A stretch of 64,000 bases of DNA from Phytomonospora endophytica (GCF_014202425.1 NZ_JACHGT010000014.1:181710-245709); one strand, 5' to 3'; shown: positions 1 through 8,486, numbered from the stretch's first letter. The notes: generated from the letters alone by a model not told the origin. Translations and numbers: made by a program.

Positions 1-782
1 TGCAGGAACTGCCCGGCGCGGGCGGCGCCGAGCAGTTCGGCGCCCCGGTTGTAGCAGAAGTAGCACAGTAGGGAGGGGATCAGCGCGACGTAGGCGACCG
101 CCGCGATGGACCCGGCCGTCAGCGGCAGCGAGCGGCCCGACGCCGTTTCGGCGAAGGCGAAAGGCGCGAGCATGAGGGCGCCGAGACCGAAGGTGACGGT
201 CAGCAGGCTGAGCGGATGCACCCGCGGGCGCCGCCGCAGCAGGGCCGTGTAGAGCGCGTAACCGACGACGGCCAGCAGGATCCAGGCGTGGCCGACATTC
301 AGGTCGAACGCCCCGGCGTTCAGCGGGCGGCCCTCGGTCACGACCACCCACACCCCGGCCAGCGACAGCGCGAGGCCGAGCAACTGCGCCGCCCGGGGCC
401 GCTCCCGGTACAGCGCGAACACGAACACGAGGATGAGCAGCGGCATGACCGACTGCATCAGCAGCGCACTGATCGCCGTGCTCGTCCGCAGCCCCTGGTA
501 GACGAAGGTGTTGTAGGCGGCGACACCGGTGAGCGCCAGCAGCAGCACCGTCCACTTGCGCTCGGCCAGCGCGGGTAGGTCACGACGCAGCCGGGGGAGC
601 CCGAAAGGCAGCAGGACGAGCGTCGCGGTGAGCCAGCGGAAGAAGGCGAGGTTCACCGGCGGAACCGAACCCTGGATCAGACGCCCGACGACGAAGTTGC
701 CCGACCAGCCGGCCGCCGCCAGGCACAGCAGCAGCGACGGGAAACGGTACAGCCGAAGGAAACCCGCACGCATCCGCCGCAT
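1..782 (-). CDS. EamA/DMT-family exporter (3' end cut by window)
   Basis: Reading leftwards from an ATG at 782 gives at least 260 residues of a drug/metabolite transporter (EamA) protein. The start is chosen because GGAAGGAG lies just upstream. The N-terminus carries the family hallmark of a first helix followed by SGNFVVGRLIQGSVPPVNLA and FFRWLTA, and the middle carries the RERPRAAQLLGLALSLAGV segment where the second EamA repeat begins. Around nine hydrophobic helices are visible before the window ends. Such proteins sit in the cytoplasmic membrane and export metabolites or amino acids; the substrate cannot be read from sequence. The C-terminus lies outside the window. It follows the XRE regulator on the same strand with an 84-bp gap, so co-transcription is possible. 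Confidence 0.85.
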   Translation of the reverse strand, partial: MRRMRAGFLRLYRFPSLLLCLAAAGWSGNFVVGRLIQGSVPPVNLAFFRWLTATLVLLPFGLPRLRRDLPALAERKWTVLLLALTGVAAYNTFVYQGLRTSTAISALLMQSVMPLLILVFVFALYRERPRAAQLLGLALSLAGVWVVVTEGRPLNAGAFDLNVGHAWILLAVVGYALYTALLRRRPRVHPLSLLTVTFGLGALMLAPFAFAETASGRSLPLTAGSIAAVAYVALIPSLLCYFCYNRGAELLGAARAGQFL

Positions 783-866
783 CGCCGCTCCTTCCACAGC
801 CCGAAGGTCAACCTAGCGGCGGGCCGTGGGCGGTGGCCGGAACCCGGGGGCGGCACGGGGAATCGG

Positions 867-1694
867 TCACAGCGCGGCCAGTTCCCGCAGGCGCCGCTCC
901 GAGACCGAACCCGGCTCGGCGGCGAACAGTTCCAGCCCGTGGCAGGCCGGCGCGTCGGGCAACGCGACGGTCTCGGCGTGCAGGGTCAGCGACCCGGCGG
1001 ACGGATGGCGCAGCGTCCACACCCGTGACCGCGCCCGCGCGACGAGCCGTTCCGCCCACAGCCGCGCGAAGTCGGGACTCAGCCCGCTCATGCCCTCGAT
1101 GTGCCCGGCGAGGGCGGCATCGCCGCGGAAGCGCCCGCAGAGGACACGCAGGTGGGCGACGTGCGCACGGGCGGCACCCGGCCAGTCCGCGTGCAGTTCC
1201 CGGGCACGAGGATCGGCGAAGAGCAGATGGGACAGCGTGCGCTCGCCCTCCGGCAGTTCCCCGAAGTCGCCGAGGACGGCCGCGGCGAGCCGGTTCCAGC
1301 CCACGATCTGCGTGTGGCGGCCGACGAGCAGCGCCGGTGTCAACACCAGCGAGTCCAGCAGGTGCCGGGTCCCCGGCGGCACCCCGGGAACGGCATCGGC
1401 GTCGGGGCAAGGTGGTGGACGCCGGGCGATCCGGCGCAGGTACTCCGCCTCGTCGGCGTCGAGCCGCAGGACCGCGCCCACCGCGGCCAGGACCTCGTCG
1501 GAGACGCCTTCGCCCTTCCCCTGCTCCAGCCGCGTGTAATGCGCGATGCTCACGCCCGCGACCGCCGCCAGCTCCTCACGGCGCAGCCCGGCGACCCGCC
1601 GCACCCCGCCGTGCTCACGCAGGCCGACGTCGCCCGGGCGCAGCCTCGCCCGCCGCGAGGTGAGGAACCCGCTCAGCTCGGTCCGGTCGTCCAC
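867..1694 (-). CDS. XRE-family regulator with MmyB-like ligand domain
   Basis: 275 residues from a GTG start. Residues about 8-75 form a helix-turn-helix of the XRE type (LREHGGVRRVAGLRREELAA then VSIAHYTRLEQGKGEGVSDE), and residues about 100-270 match the MmyB-like ligand-binding domain common in actinobacterial one-component regulators (LVGRHTQIVGWN, NLLHLLF-like LSHLLFADPRARELHADW). The product should be a cytoplasmic DNA-binding repressor or activator. It is divergent from the Rossmann-fold oxidoreductase gene at 1832, the usual arrangement when this regulator type controls a neighbouring short-chain or NAD(P)-dependent enzyme. The inducing ligand is unknown. Confidence 0.85.
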   Translation of the reverse strand: MDDRTELSGFLTSRRARLRPGDVGLREHGGVRRVAGLRREELAAVAGVSIAHYTRLEQGKGEGVSDEVLAAVGAVLRLDADEAEYLRRIARRPPPCPDADAVPGVPPGTRHLLDSLVLTPALLVGRHTQIVGWNRLAAAVLGDFGELPEGERTLSHLLFADPRARELHADWPGAARAHVAHLRVLCGRFRGDAALAGHIEGMSGLSPDFARLWAERLVARARSRVWTLRHPSAGSLTLHAETVALPDAPACHGLELFAAEPGSVSERRLRELAAL

Positions 1695-1831
1695 CGCGCA
1701 ACCCTACGTCCGCCCGGCCGAAGGTGATCACGCGATGAGCACCCACGACAGGGATCTGGCTGCGCGGCGGCGACGGACCCAGACTCCTCCTCGGGCCGCT
1801 CTCCGCGGCCCCGGCACGAACGGAGAAGCAC
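1695..1831. promoter_or_regulatory. Divergent promoter region, XRE regulator / oxidoreductase
   Basis: 137 bp between two divergent starts. It must hold both promoters and probably the XRE operator. I see no clear perfect dyad. A GGAG lies about 8 bases ahead of the ATG at 1832. Confidence 0.4.
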
Positions 1832-2581
1832 ATGCCCCACACCCTCGGACTCCTCGGCGGCGGGATGATCGCGGCCTCGATCGCGCGGCTGGCCGTCGAC
1901 GCGGGCCTCGACGTCGTCGTGAGCAACACACGCGGACCGGCGACCCTCGCCGATCTCGTCGCCGGCCTCGGCGGCCGCACCAGGGCCGCGACGCCCGAGG
2001 AGGCGGCCCTTGCCGGGGACCTCGTCGTCGCCGCCGTCCCGCCCAGCGCACACGGGCGCCTCCCGGCGGTGGCGCTCGCGGGGAAGACGGTCCTCGACAC
2101 GGCGAACTACTACCCGGAGCGCGATGGCCGCGTCCCCGAGCTGGAGGAGGGGACGACGTCCAGCGCGCGGCTTCAGAGCATCCTGCCCGGGGCACGGGTC
2201 GTCAAGGCGTTCAACAACATCACGCCCCATCAGATCCGCACCCTCGCCCGCGCGGCCGGTGCGGCCGACCGCAGCGCGCTGCCCGTCGCCGCCGACGACG
2301 AGACGGCTCGTGCGGAGGCCGTCGCGCTGCTCGACCTCCTCGGGTTCGACGCGGTCGACGCCGGGACGCTTCGCGACAGCTGGCGCTGTGAGCCGGGCAC
2401 GCCCGTCTACATCCGGCCCTACCTCGGAGGGGTCCCGGCGATGAACATCGAGGACTTCCTGCGCTGGACGGAGGAGACGCCCGGCGTCGTGGTGCCCGCG
2501 GAACGGGTCACCGCGCTCCTGGCGGAGGCGGTGCGGTTGCGGGCGGGAGAGGCCGAACTGCCGAAGGAGAACGCGGTCTGA
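1832..2581 (+). CDS. NAD(P)-binding Rossmann-fold protein (F420/NADP reductase-like)
   Basis: 249 residues. The N-terminus reads GLLGGGMIAASIARLAVDAG, a dinucleotide-binding loop, followed by VVSNTRGP at the end of beta-2, which favours NADP. KTVLDTANYYPERDG and VVKAFNNITPHQI resemble the NADPH-dependent F420 reductase (FNO/NPDR) family, where the FNN motif lines the substrate pocket. The enzyme is probably a cytoplasmic oxidoreductase; F420 use is only an inference from that resemblance. Its divergent XRE neighbour is the likely regulator. Confidence 0.75.
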   Translation: MPHTLGLLGGGMIAASIARLAVDAGLDVVVSNTRGPATLADLVAGLGGRTRAATPEEAALAGDLVVAAVPPSAHGRLPAVALAGKTVLDTANYYPERDGRVPELEEGTTSSARLQSILPGARVVKAFNNITPHQIRTLARAAGAADRSALPVAADDETARAEAVALLDLLGFDAVDAGTLRDSWRCEPGTPVYIRPYLGGVPAMNIEDFLRWTEETPGVVVPAERVTALLAEAVRLRAGEAELPKENAV

Positions 2582-2594
2582 GGCCGCTGTGACG

Positions 2595-4583
2595 TCAGCC
2601 CTTCAAGGCCGAGATCACCTCGTCGGTGGTCGTCGTCTCGCCGAGTTTGGGGAAGATCTTCGCGACGCTGTTCTCGTGGGCGCCGGCGTCGACGTCGGTC
2701 ATCGCGTCGGTCGCGAGCGCCACGTGATAGCCGTGCTCGTGCGCGGCCCGCGCGGTCGACTCGACCCCGATCGAGGTCGCGACCCCGCCGAGAACCACCT
2801 GCGTCACGCCCCGGCGGCGCAGCTGGACGTCGAGGTCGGTGCCGTGGAAGGCGCCCCAGTTGCGTTTCGTCACCACGATGTCGGACTCGTGCCCGGCGAG
2901 TCCGTCGAGGAGCTGGGCGAACTCCGCCGGGGTCGAACCGGAGCGCGGGCCGACGTCGGTGCGGCCGGGCGGGAAGAGGTCGGTCTCGACCCGGACGAGC
3001 ACGACCGGGTGCCCGGCGGCGCGGAACGCCTCGGCGAGGCGGACCCCGTTGGCGACGGCGTCGGCCATCGGGATCGGCGCCCCCGGAGCGGCGGCGGTGC
3101 CCTTCTGGAAGTCGACGAGCACCAGGGCGGCCTGGTCGTCCACGGCGGACAGTGGCATGACGGTTGCTTCCTTTCCCTTGTCGGATACGGGTTCCCGGCA
3201 GACGCGGCGAAGCGAGCGGTCGAGCAGCGTCACCGCGAGCAACAGCACGGCGACGACGCCCATGAACACCGCCAGGCCGTGCAGGCCCGAGGTGTGGGCG
3301 CCGTCGGTGAAGAACGCGGCGTTGGCGGAGGAGGCGATCAGGGCCCCGAGGTACATGAAGGTGCGCAGCAACCCGGCCGAGGAGCCCATCCGGGCGGGTT
3401 CGGCCTGGTGGTACAGCGCGTTCTGGTTGGCGAGGCCGTTGAGGCCCTGCGGAATGCCCAGCACGACGCACAGCGCCAGCAGCGTCCAGATCGGGGATCC
3501 GTCGCCGATGAACAGGATTCCGGCGCTTCCGGCGATCTGGGCTACGCCGCCGACGATGAGCTTGCCGCGCACCTCCTTGCGGCGTCCGGTCCAGACGGTG
3601 ACCAGGATCGCGCTGCCAGACAGGGGAAGCAGCACCAGTCCCGCCGCCGAGGCGTGCAGGCCGCGGCCCTCCTCCAGCCACTGGGTGAAGCCGTACATGA
3701 AGGCGTAGGTGACCGTGAAGGCCAGCGTCTGGCGCAGGAAGGTCGCCAGCAGAGCGGGATTGCCGCCGAGGACGCGCAGGTCGAGGAAGGGCCGTTCGTG
3801 CCGCAGCTCGCGGCGGGCGAAGGCCGCACCGGCCGCCAGGGCCAGCGCGGGCAGCCACCAGCGGTCGGCGCGCAGGTCCATGAGGAACAGCAGGAGCGCG
3901 GTGAGCATGCCCGCGAACAGGACCATGCCGGGCACGTCGAGTCCGGCCCACCCGGCCTTGGTGTCGCGCCGGGTCTTCGGCAGCCGCAGCGCGCCGAGGA
4001 CCAGGCAGGCCAGGGACAGCGGGATGTTGACGGTGAAGATCGTGCGCCATCCGCCGAGGCCGATGAGCAGCCCGCCGAGGGTCGGGCCGATGACCGCGAC
4101 GGTCTGGTTGGCCGCCGACAGCGCCGCCAGGACGGCGCTCGGGCTGTCGGTGCCGGTCCGCTCCGACTCGCCGCGGATGAGGTACATCGAGGCGGGATAG
4201 GCCGCGCAGGTCGCGAACCCGAGGACGACGCGGGCCAGGATGAGGAAGCCGAGGTTGGGGGCGAGTGCGCCGAGGATGCCCGCGACTCCCGCCAGGGCGG
4301 TGCCGGACAGGTAGAGGGTGCGCGGCCCGAACATGTCGACGAGGCGCCCGACGACCGGCTGGCCGACCGCGGACGCCAGGTACAGGCCCGAGACGAGCCA
4401 CACCGTCTCCGAGGGCGGGGCGCCGAGGGCGGCGCCGATCGGGATCAGCGCGACGGCGAGCATCGAGGAGTTGATCGGGTTGAGGATCGAGCCGACGATC
4501 ATCGGCGCGATGAGGCGGCGGTCGAAGCCCTCACCGGTGTGGCGGCCGCGCAGCCTCACCAGGAGGGCGGGCAGCGGGTTCAT
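2595..4583 (-). CDS. MFS exporter fused in frame to isochorismatase-like hydrolase
   Basis: From the ATG at 4583 the frame is open for 662 residues without a stop. Residues 1 to about 475 are a DHA2-type MFS transporter: SSMLAVALIPIGAALG in helix 1, VGRLVDMFGPRTLYLSG in loop 2-3, about 14 hydrophobic segments. Residues from about 476 are an isochorismatase-fold hydrolase: LVLVDFQKG carries the catalytic Asp, TKRNWGAF the Lys, and GVATSIGVEST the position that is Cys in amidases but Gly here, as in true isochorismatases. The MFS start overlaps the MarR stop as ATGA, which argues for translational coupling and MarR control. An ATG at 3158 with a GGAAAGGAAG upstream could also start the hydrolase separately. 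The MFS part probably exports a drug or aromatic compound. Confidence 0.8.
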   Translation of the reverse strand: MNPLPALLVRLRGRHTGEGFDRRLIAPMIVGSILNPINSSMLAVALIPIGAALGAPPSETVWLVSGLYLASAVGQPVVGRLVDMFGPRTLYLSGTALAGVAGILGALAPNLGFLILARVVLGFATCAAYPASMYLIRGESERTGTDSPSAVLAALSAANQTVAVIGPTLGGLLIGLGGWRTIFTVNIPLSLACLVLGALRLPKTRRDTKAGWAGLDVPGMVLFAGMLTALLLFLMDLRADRWWLPALALAAGAAFARRELRHERPFLDLRVLGGNPALLATFLRQTLAFTVTYAFMYGFTQWLEEGRGLHASAAGLVLLPLSGSAILVTVWTGRRKEVRGKLIVGGVAQIAGSAGILFIGDGSPIWTLLALCVVLGIPQGLNGLANQNALYHQAEPARMGSSAGLLRTFMYLGALIASSANAAFFTDGAHTSGLHGLAVFMGVVAVLLLAVTLLDRSLRRVCREPVSDKGKEATVMPLSAVDDQAALVLVDFQKGTAAAPGAPIPMADAVANGVRLAEAFRAAGHPVVLVRVETDLFPPGRTDVGPRSGSTPAEFAQLLDGLAGHESDIVVTKRNWGAFHGTDLDVQLRRRGVTQVVLGGVATSIGVESTARAAHEHGYHVALATDAMTDVDAGAHENSVAKIFPKLGETTTTDEVISALKG
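3156..3180 (-). promoter_or_regulatory. Internal ribosome-binding site and ATG ahead of the hydrolase domain
   Basis: Within the fused frame, on the minus strand, a purine-rich GGGAAAGGAAG stands 8 bases before an ATG at 3158. This is as good a Shine-Dalgarno as those of most genes here, so the hydrolase may be made both as a fusion domain and as a separate 187-residue protein. Confidence 0.5.
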
Positions 4584-5014
4584 CGGTCGTTGAGCCGGTC
4601 GAGCAGTCCCATGGCGCGCACGATCGTCTCGCGCTCCTCCTCGGTGAAGCCCTGGTCGAGTTCGCGGGCGAGCCATTCCTGCCGGGCGAGCCGGTCGCCC
4701 TGGACGCGCGCGACGCCCTCGGCGGTGAGGCTGACGACCTGGCGGCGGCCGTCGGAGGGATCGGGGCGGCGGCTGATCAGGGCGTGCTGTTCGAGGACGG
4801 CCAGCGTCGCGGCCATCGACTGGGGGCGGACGCGTTCGGCGGCGGCCAGGCCGCTGGCGCCGGCGGGGCCGGACTTGTCGAGGCGGGTGAGCACGGAGAT
4901 CTGCGAGGGCGTCAGGTCCTCCGCCCGGGCCAGTTCCCGCAGACGGCGGCGGAGGCGCCCGAACACGACCCGGATCTCGCGTGCGGCCCGCACGGCGCTC
5001 GGTTCGGTGTCCAT
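4580..5014 (-). CDS. MarR-family transcriptional regulator
   Basis: 144 residues. A winged helix is visible: LTPSQISVLTRLDKSGPAGA, then the recognition region AAAERVRPQSMAATLAVLEQ and the wing ISRRPDPSDGRRQVVSLT, the signature D-x-R-D/G-x-R region of MarR proteins. The protein should dimerise and repress in the absence of a phenolic or drug ligand. The gene overlaps the downstream exporter by four bases and a nested inverted repeat lies just upstream of its start, consistent with autoregulation of a marR-exporter operon. Confidence 0.9.
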   Translation of the reverse strand: MDTEPSAVRAAREIRVVFGRLRRRLRELARAEDLTPSQISVLTRLDKSGPAGASGLAAAERVRPQSMAATLAVLEQHALISRRPDPSDGRRQVVSLTAEGVARVQGDRLARQEWLARELDQGFTEEERETIVRAMGLLDRLNDR

Positions 5015-5028
5015 GGGGCCAAGGCTAG

Positions 5029-5066
5029 AACCGTCAGGCTGGACTGTCCAGTTCAGGCTGACGGTT
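5029..5066. promoter_or_regulatory. Nested inverted repeat upstream of marR (candidate operator)
   Basis: Outer arms AACCGTCAG (5029-5037) and CTGACGGTT (5058-5066) are perfect inverted copies and enclose the dyad CTGGACTGTCCAG (5039-5051). It begins 15 bp upstream of the MarR start. MarR proteins usually bind such dyads over their own promoter. Confidence 0.6.
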
Positions 5067-5086
5067 TCCAGGGTGACGTGGGTCGC

Positions 5087-5734
5087 TCACGACCCCACCA
5101 CCACGAGTCCCGACCCCGAGCGGAACAGCGTCATCGCCAGCCGGGTCCCGTCGACGAAGGGTCTGACCTCGGGGAAGCCGTCGGCGAGTGCGCCGAAGGC
5201 CTTCGTCACGGCACTGGTCTTCGCGTGCGGCAGCGCGGCCGGTTCCATGAAGGTGGTGGCGACGATTCCGGCGAGGGCCGCGGTCCGGGCGCCGGCTCCG
5301 GTGCCGTCGGCGAAGGTCCGGTCGAGACGGGCGCGGATCTCGTCTTCGACGCCGGCGTCGACGGGTTTGTGGCGTTCGACGGGGATGAGGCCGAGGGCGC
5401 GGTCGCGCTCGTGGGCGAGGACGCCGTGTGCGACGAGCCCGTCGAGGACCCGCTGCCGCAGGTCGACTCCGGCGAGGATCTGCACCCACGAGCTCGGGAT
5501 GTGGCGCGTCCTGGACCCCGACAGGCGGGTCAGGGCCTCATCGACGGCGGCGTCGCCGAAGGGCGTGCCTCCGGCGACGTCGACCCGGCCGGAGTCGTCG
5601 ACGGTGACGCGGCCGCCCAGCGAGAGTTCGAGGAGGGCCGCACCGGCCAGGCTCCACTGGAGGTACGGGGCGGCGTTGCGGCCCTTGTCGTCGCGGTAGG
5701 CCAGGAAGACCACTTCTTCGAGGAGGTTCGCCAT
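5087..5734 (-). CDS. GPP34-family phosphoprotein
   Basis: 215 residues from the ATG at 5734. The sequence LLEEVVFLAYRDDKGR at the start and LAGAALLELSLGGRV match the GPP34 (Golgi phosphoprotein 3-like) family widespread in actinobacteria, with an all-alpha fold that binds phosphoinositide in eukaryotes. The bacterial role is not established; the protein is predicted cytoplasmic. A longer open frame extends upstream into the psuG gene, but that part is a shadow with arginine/proline-rich sequence. It lies between the MarR operon and psuG, on the same strand as both, without overlap. Confidence 0.85.
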   Translation of the reverse strand: MANLLEEVVFLAYRDDKGRNAAPYLQWSLAGAALLELSLGGRVTVDDSGRVDVAGGTPFGDAAVDEALTRLSGSRTRHIPSSWVQILAGVDLRQRVLDGLVAHGVLAHERDRALGLIPVERHKPVDAGVEDEIRARLDRTFADGTGAGARTAALAGIVATTFMEPAALPHAKTSAVTKAFGALADGFPEVRPFVDGTRLAMTLFRSGSGLVVVGS

Positions 5735-5766
5735 GCCCGCCACGCTAGTGCGACGCCCGTGCGTCG

Positions 5767-6690
5767 TCAGCTCTTCGCGGCGTACTCCCGCGCGATGGCC
5801 GCGCCGAGGCGGGCGTTGGCGCGCACCAGGGCGATGTTCGCCGTCAGGCTGGCGCCCTCGGTCAGCTCCACGATCCGGCCGAGCAGGTAGGGCGTGATGT
5901 CCTTGCCGAGGACCCCGAGTGCGTCGGCGTCGGCGAGGGCGCGCTCGATGATGCCGCCGATGTGGTCGGCGTGGATCTCGTCCTCGGCCGGGATGGGGTT
6001 GGCGACGACCACGCCGCCGGCGAGGCCGAGTCCCCACTTCGCGCGCATCACGTCGGCGACCTCGGCGGCGGAGTCGACGCGCATGGGTGCACCGTGGCCG
6101 CTGCCGCGGGAGTAGAAGGACGGGAACTCGTCGCTGCCGTTGACCAGCACCGGTACGCCGAGGGTCTCCAGCTTCTCCAGCGTCAGCCCGATGTCGAGGA
6201 TGCTCTTGACCCCGGCGCTGACGACGGCCACGTCGGTGGCGGCCAGTTCGGTCAGGTCGGCGCTCACGTCGAAGGTGCGTTCGGCGCCGCGGTGGACGCC
6301 GCCGAGCCCGCCGGTCACGAAGACCCGGATCCCGGCCAGCGCGGCCAGCCGCATCGTCGCGGCGACCGTCGTCGCGCCGTGCGCGCCCCGGGCGACGATG
6401 AAGGGCAGGTCACGGACGCTGACCTTGGCGACGTTGCCGTCGCTGGCCAGCAGTTCGAGGCCTTCGCGGTCGAGGCCGACGCGCGGGACGCCGCCGAGCA
6501 GCGCGATCGTCGCCGGGACGGCGCCGTGCTCGCGGATGATCCCCTCGACCTCGACGGCCATCGCCACGTTCTGCGGGTAGGGCATGCCGTGGCTGATGAT
6601 CGTGCTCTCCAGCGCGACGACGGGCGTGCCGTCGCGCAGGGCCTCGGCGACCTCGTCGGTCAGGCGCAGCATCGGGTGGGGTGTCGTCAC
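5767..6690 (-). CDS. psuG: Pseudouridine-5'-phosphate glycosidase
   Basis: 307 residues from a GTG start that overlaps the psuK stop as GTGA. Diagnostic segments are VALESTIISHGMPYPQN near the N-terminus, GARGAHGATTVAATM-like ARGAHGATTVAATMRLA in the middle, GGLGGVHRGAERTFDVSADL, and SAGVKSILDIG, which contains the Schiff-base lysine of this family, followed by NPIPAEDEI. The enzyme splits pseudouridine 5'-phosphate into uracil and ribose 5-phosphate in the cytoplasm. With the kinase upstream it completes the pathway for degrading pseudouridine from RNA turnover. Confidence 0.95.
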   Translation of the reverse strand: MTTPHPMLRLTDEVAEALRDGTPVVALESTIISHGMPYPQNVAMAVEVEGIIREHGAVPATIALLGGVPRVGLDREGLELLASDGNVAKVSVRDLPFIVARGAHGATTVAATMRLAALAGIRVFVTGGLGGVHRGAERTFDVSADLTELAATDVAVVSAGVKSILDIGLTLEKLETLGVPVLVNGSDEFPSFYSRGSGHGAPMRVDSAAEVADVMRAKWGLGLAGGVVVANPIPAEDEIHADHIGGIIERALADADALGVLGKDITPYLLGRIVELTEGASLTANIALVRANARLGAAIAREYAAKS

Positions 6691-7781
6691 AGGGTGCTCC
6701 TCACGAGCGTGTCGGTCAGGTCGGGCCGGACCGTGTGCGGCCCGGCGATGGTCAGCGCCGCCGCGGCGTGGCCGTAGGCGGCCGCGGCCACCACGTCCTC
6801 TCCGGCGAGCAGCGCGTGGGCGAAGGCGGCGAGCGCGGCGTCGCCGGCGCCGGTGACGTCGACGACCCGCGCGGGCACGGCGCCGACCGTGACGGCGCCT
6901 TCGGGACCGCTGAGCAGTGAGCCGGCCTCGCCGAGGTGCGTCCAGACATGGCGGACACCGCGTTCGTGGAGGGCGTCGGCGGCCGCGCGGACCTCGCGGT
7001 CGGTGCCGGCGGGCAGGCCGGTGATCGTGGCGAGCTCGTCGCGGTTCGGGGTGATCGCGAACAGCGGCCGCTCGGCGGCGACGAGGTGGGCGCGGGCCCT
7101 GGCCTTCGGGACGCTGACGGGTTCGAGGATCGCGCGTACCCCGGCGGCGACCGCCAGGTCCAGCGCATAGGCCAGTGTCGCCTCGGGGAGGTTCCCGTCG
7201 AGGACGAGGAGTTCGGCGCCGGCGATGAGGTCGCGGGCGGCGGCGACCTGCGCGGTGTCGATGTCCTCGGTGGCGGTCATGTCGGAGACCGCGACGACCA
7301 GTTCGCCGTCGGCGTCGAGCACGGCGGTGTAGGTGCCGGTCGGCCGGGTGCTGCGCCGGACGTGCTCGACGTGCACGCCCGCCGCCGAGGTCGCCGCGAG
7401 GACCTGGTCGCCGAGGGTGTCGCCGCCGACGACCGAGACGAGGTGCGTGCGGGTGCCCAGCCGGGCGAGGTTCTCGGCGACGTTGCGGCCGACGCCGCCG
7501 GGCGTGATGGTCGCCGTGCCGGGGTTGCTCGACGCGGAGACGACCGGCCGTTCGCTGCGGGCCTTGACGTCCATGTTCGCGCCGCCGACGACCACGACGG
7601 CGGGCCTGGTCGCCAGGACGTAGCCCCGGCCGAGGATGACGCCTTTGCGGCCGAGGTTGGACAGGTGCACGTTCACCGCGGCCCGGGTCGTGCCGAGAGT
7701 CTCGGCGATCGCCGCCGAGCCGATCATCGGGTCGCGGCGGAGGAGGGCGACGATCTCGCGCTCGCGTTCGGTGAGGGACAC
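6687..7781 (-). CDS. psuK: Pseudouridine kinase, PfkB family, with N-terminal winged helix
   Basis: The GTG at 7781 gives 364 residues; a longer frame to 7862 adds only a proline-rich stretch and is less likely, and no strong Shine-Dalgarno settles the start. Residues about 1-55 form a winged helix (LTEREREIVALLRRDPMIGS, IAETLGTTRAAVNVHLSNLG). The rest is a PfkB/ribokinase sugar kinase: VGGANMDVKA at the start, ITPGGVGRNVAENLARLG for substrate and DVTGAGDAALAAFAHALL for the anion hole and catalytic Asp. It phosphorylates pseudouridine for the next enzyme, psuG, with which it overlaps by four bases. The fused DNA-binding domain suggests it also regulates its own operon. Confidence 0.88.
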   Translation of the reverse strand: MSLTEREREIVALLRRDPMIGSAAIAETLGTTRAAVNVHLSNLGRKGVILGRGYVLATRPAVVVVGGANMDVKARSERPVVSASSNPGTATITPGGVGRNVAENLARLGTRTHLVSVVGGDTLGDQVLAATSAAGVHVEHVRRSTRPTGTYTAVLDADGELVVAVSDMTATEDIDTAQVAAARDLIAGAELLVLDGNLPEATLAYALDLAVAAGVRAILEPVSVPKARARAHLVAAERPLFAITPNRDELATITGLPAGTDREVRAAADALHERGVRHVWTHLGEAGSLLSGPEGAVTVGAVPARVVDVTGAGDAALAAFAHALLAGEDVVAAAAYGHAAAALTIAGPHTVRPDLTDTLVRSTL

Positions 7782-7849
7782 CTGATGATCATAAAGGGGC
7801 CTTGCTGGAATAAAGGGCGGGGGTGGTGTGGGGTCTTGAGTCCTCGCCC

Positions 7850-7890
7850 AAGGTCGGCTCAAGGTCGGCCCGTGGGCGTCGCACTACCTT
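7850..7890 (+). promoter_or_regulatory. Direct repeats and -10-like box upstream of the WXG-type operon
   Basis: AAGGTCGG occurs at 7850-7857 and again at 7861-7868, exactly 11 bp apart, followed by TACCTT at 7885-7890. Direct repeats at 11-bp spacing ahead of a -10 are the layout recognised by SARP/AfsR-type activators, although the distance to the -10 is longer than usual. The operon starts at 7932. Confidence 0.45.
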
Positions 7891-7931
7891 GACGCGCACC
7901 GAACCCCCGGCCCACGCCGAAGGAGTCCCCG

Positions 7932-8486
7932 ATGCCGATGACCTCTCGATACGCCGGAATGCGCGTCGAGGCCCACAGTCCCGACGGCTCCGTCCACGCG
8001 CGACTCGCCGTACCCGGGGGCCTCGACCTCGACTACCTCCCCGGCGGCCTCGACCACACCGACGACGAACTCGAACGGCAGCTCCGGTACGTCCTGCGAT
8101 CGCTGCTGGCCACCGCCACGAACGCGATGAGCGAGGCCCGCGGCGGCACCACGTCGCACGACGCCCCCGACGGTCTCGACGCGCGCGTCGCCGCAGCGCG
8201 CGGTGAGCGGGCGCGGGAACTGCTGGAGACCTTCGACGCCGTCGACGATTCGGCCGACGGAAGCGTCCACGTCCGGCTCACCGCCGACGGCTCCATCGGC
8301 GTCGACATCGCCTACGGCGCCGTCGACGCCCACGGCGGGGAACACCTCGTCGATGAGGCGCTCCACGCGACCCGGCGGCTCTTCGCCGCCCAGGCCGCCA
8401 GATTCGACGAAGTGCTCGACGAAGTCGTCAACAGAATGTCCCGCAGCGAACTGGAGGAGCGGATCCATGGTGGAAATCGATACTGA
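7932..8486 (+). CDS. Hypothetical protein with internal duplication, first gene of WXG-type operon
   Basis: 184 residues; the start is preceded by GAAGGAG. Two similar halves are visible: GSVHARLAVPGGLDLDYLPG with a following helix (DDELERQLRYVLRSLLATAT), and GSVHVRLTADGSIGVDIAYG with its own helix (GEHLVDEALHATRRLFAAQA). Each resembles the beta-beta-alpha plus long helix layout of YbaB/EbfC-like proteins, which in actinobacteria often accompany WXG100 genes, but I cannot confirm the family. No signal peptide or membrane segment. The stop lies beyond the start of the next gene (8467), so translation is coupled. Confidence 0.7.
   Translation: MPMTSRYAGMRVEAHSPDGSVHARLAVPGGLDLDYLPGGLDHTDDELERQLRYVLRSLLATATNAMSEARGGTTSHDAPDGLDARVAAARGERARELLETFDAVDDSADGSVHVRLTADGSIGVDIAYGAVDAHGGEHLVDEALHATRRLFAAQAARFDEVLDEVVNRMSRSELEERIHGGNRY

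Noticed and set aside
2589..5699. Open frame of more than 1000 codons on the plus strand
   Set aside because: It is antisense to the MarR-MFS-hydrolase genes, with arginine/glycine-rich shadow composition and no domain features.
5735..6037. Longer start for the GPP34 protein
   Set aside because: The extension overlaps psuG and is arginine/proline-rich; the family begins at the ATG at 5734.
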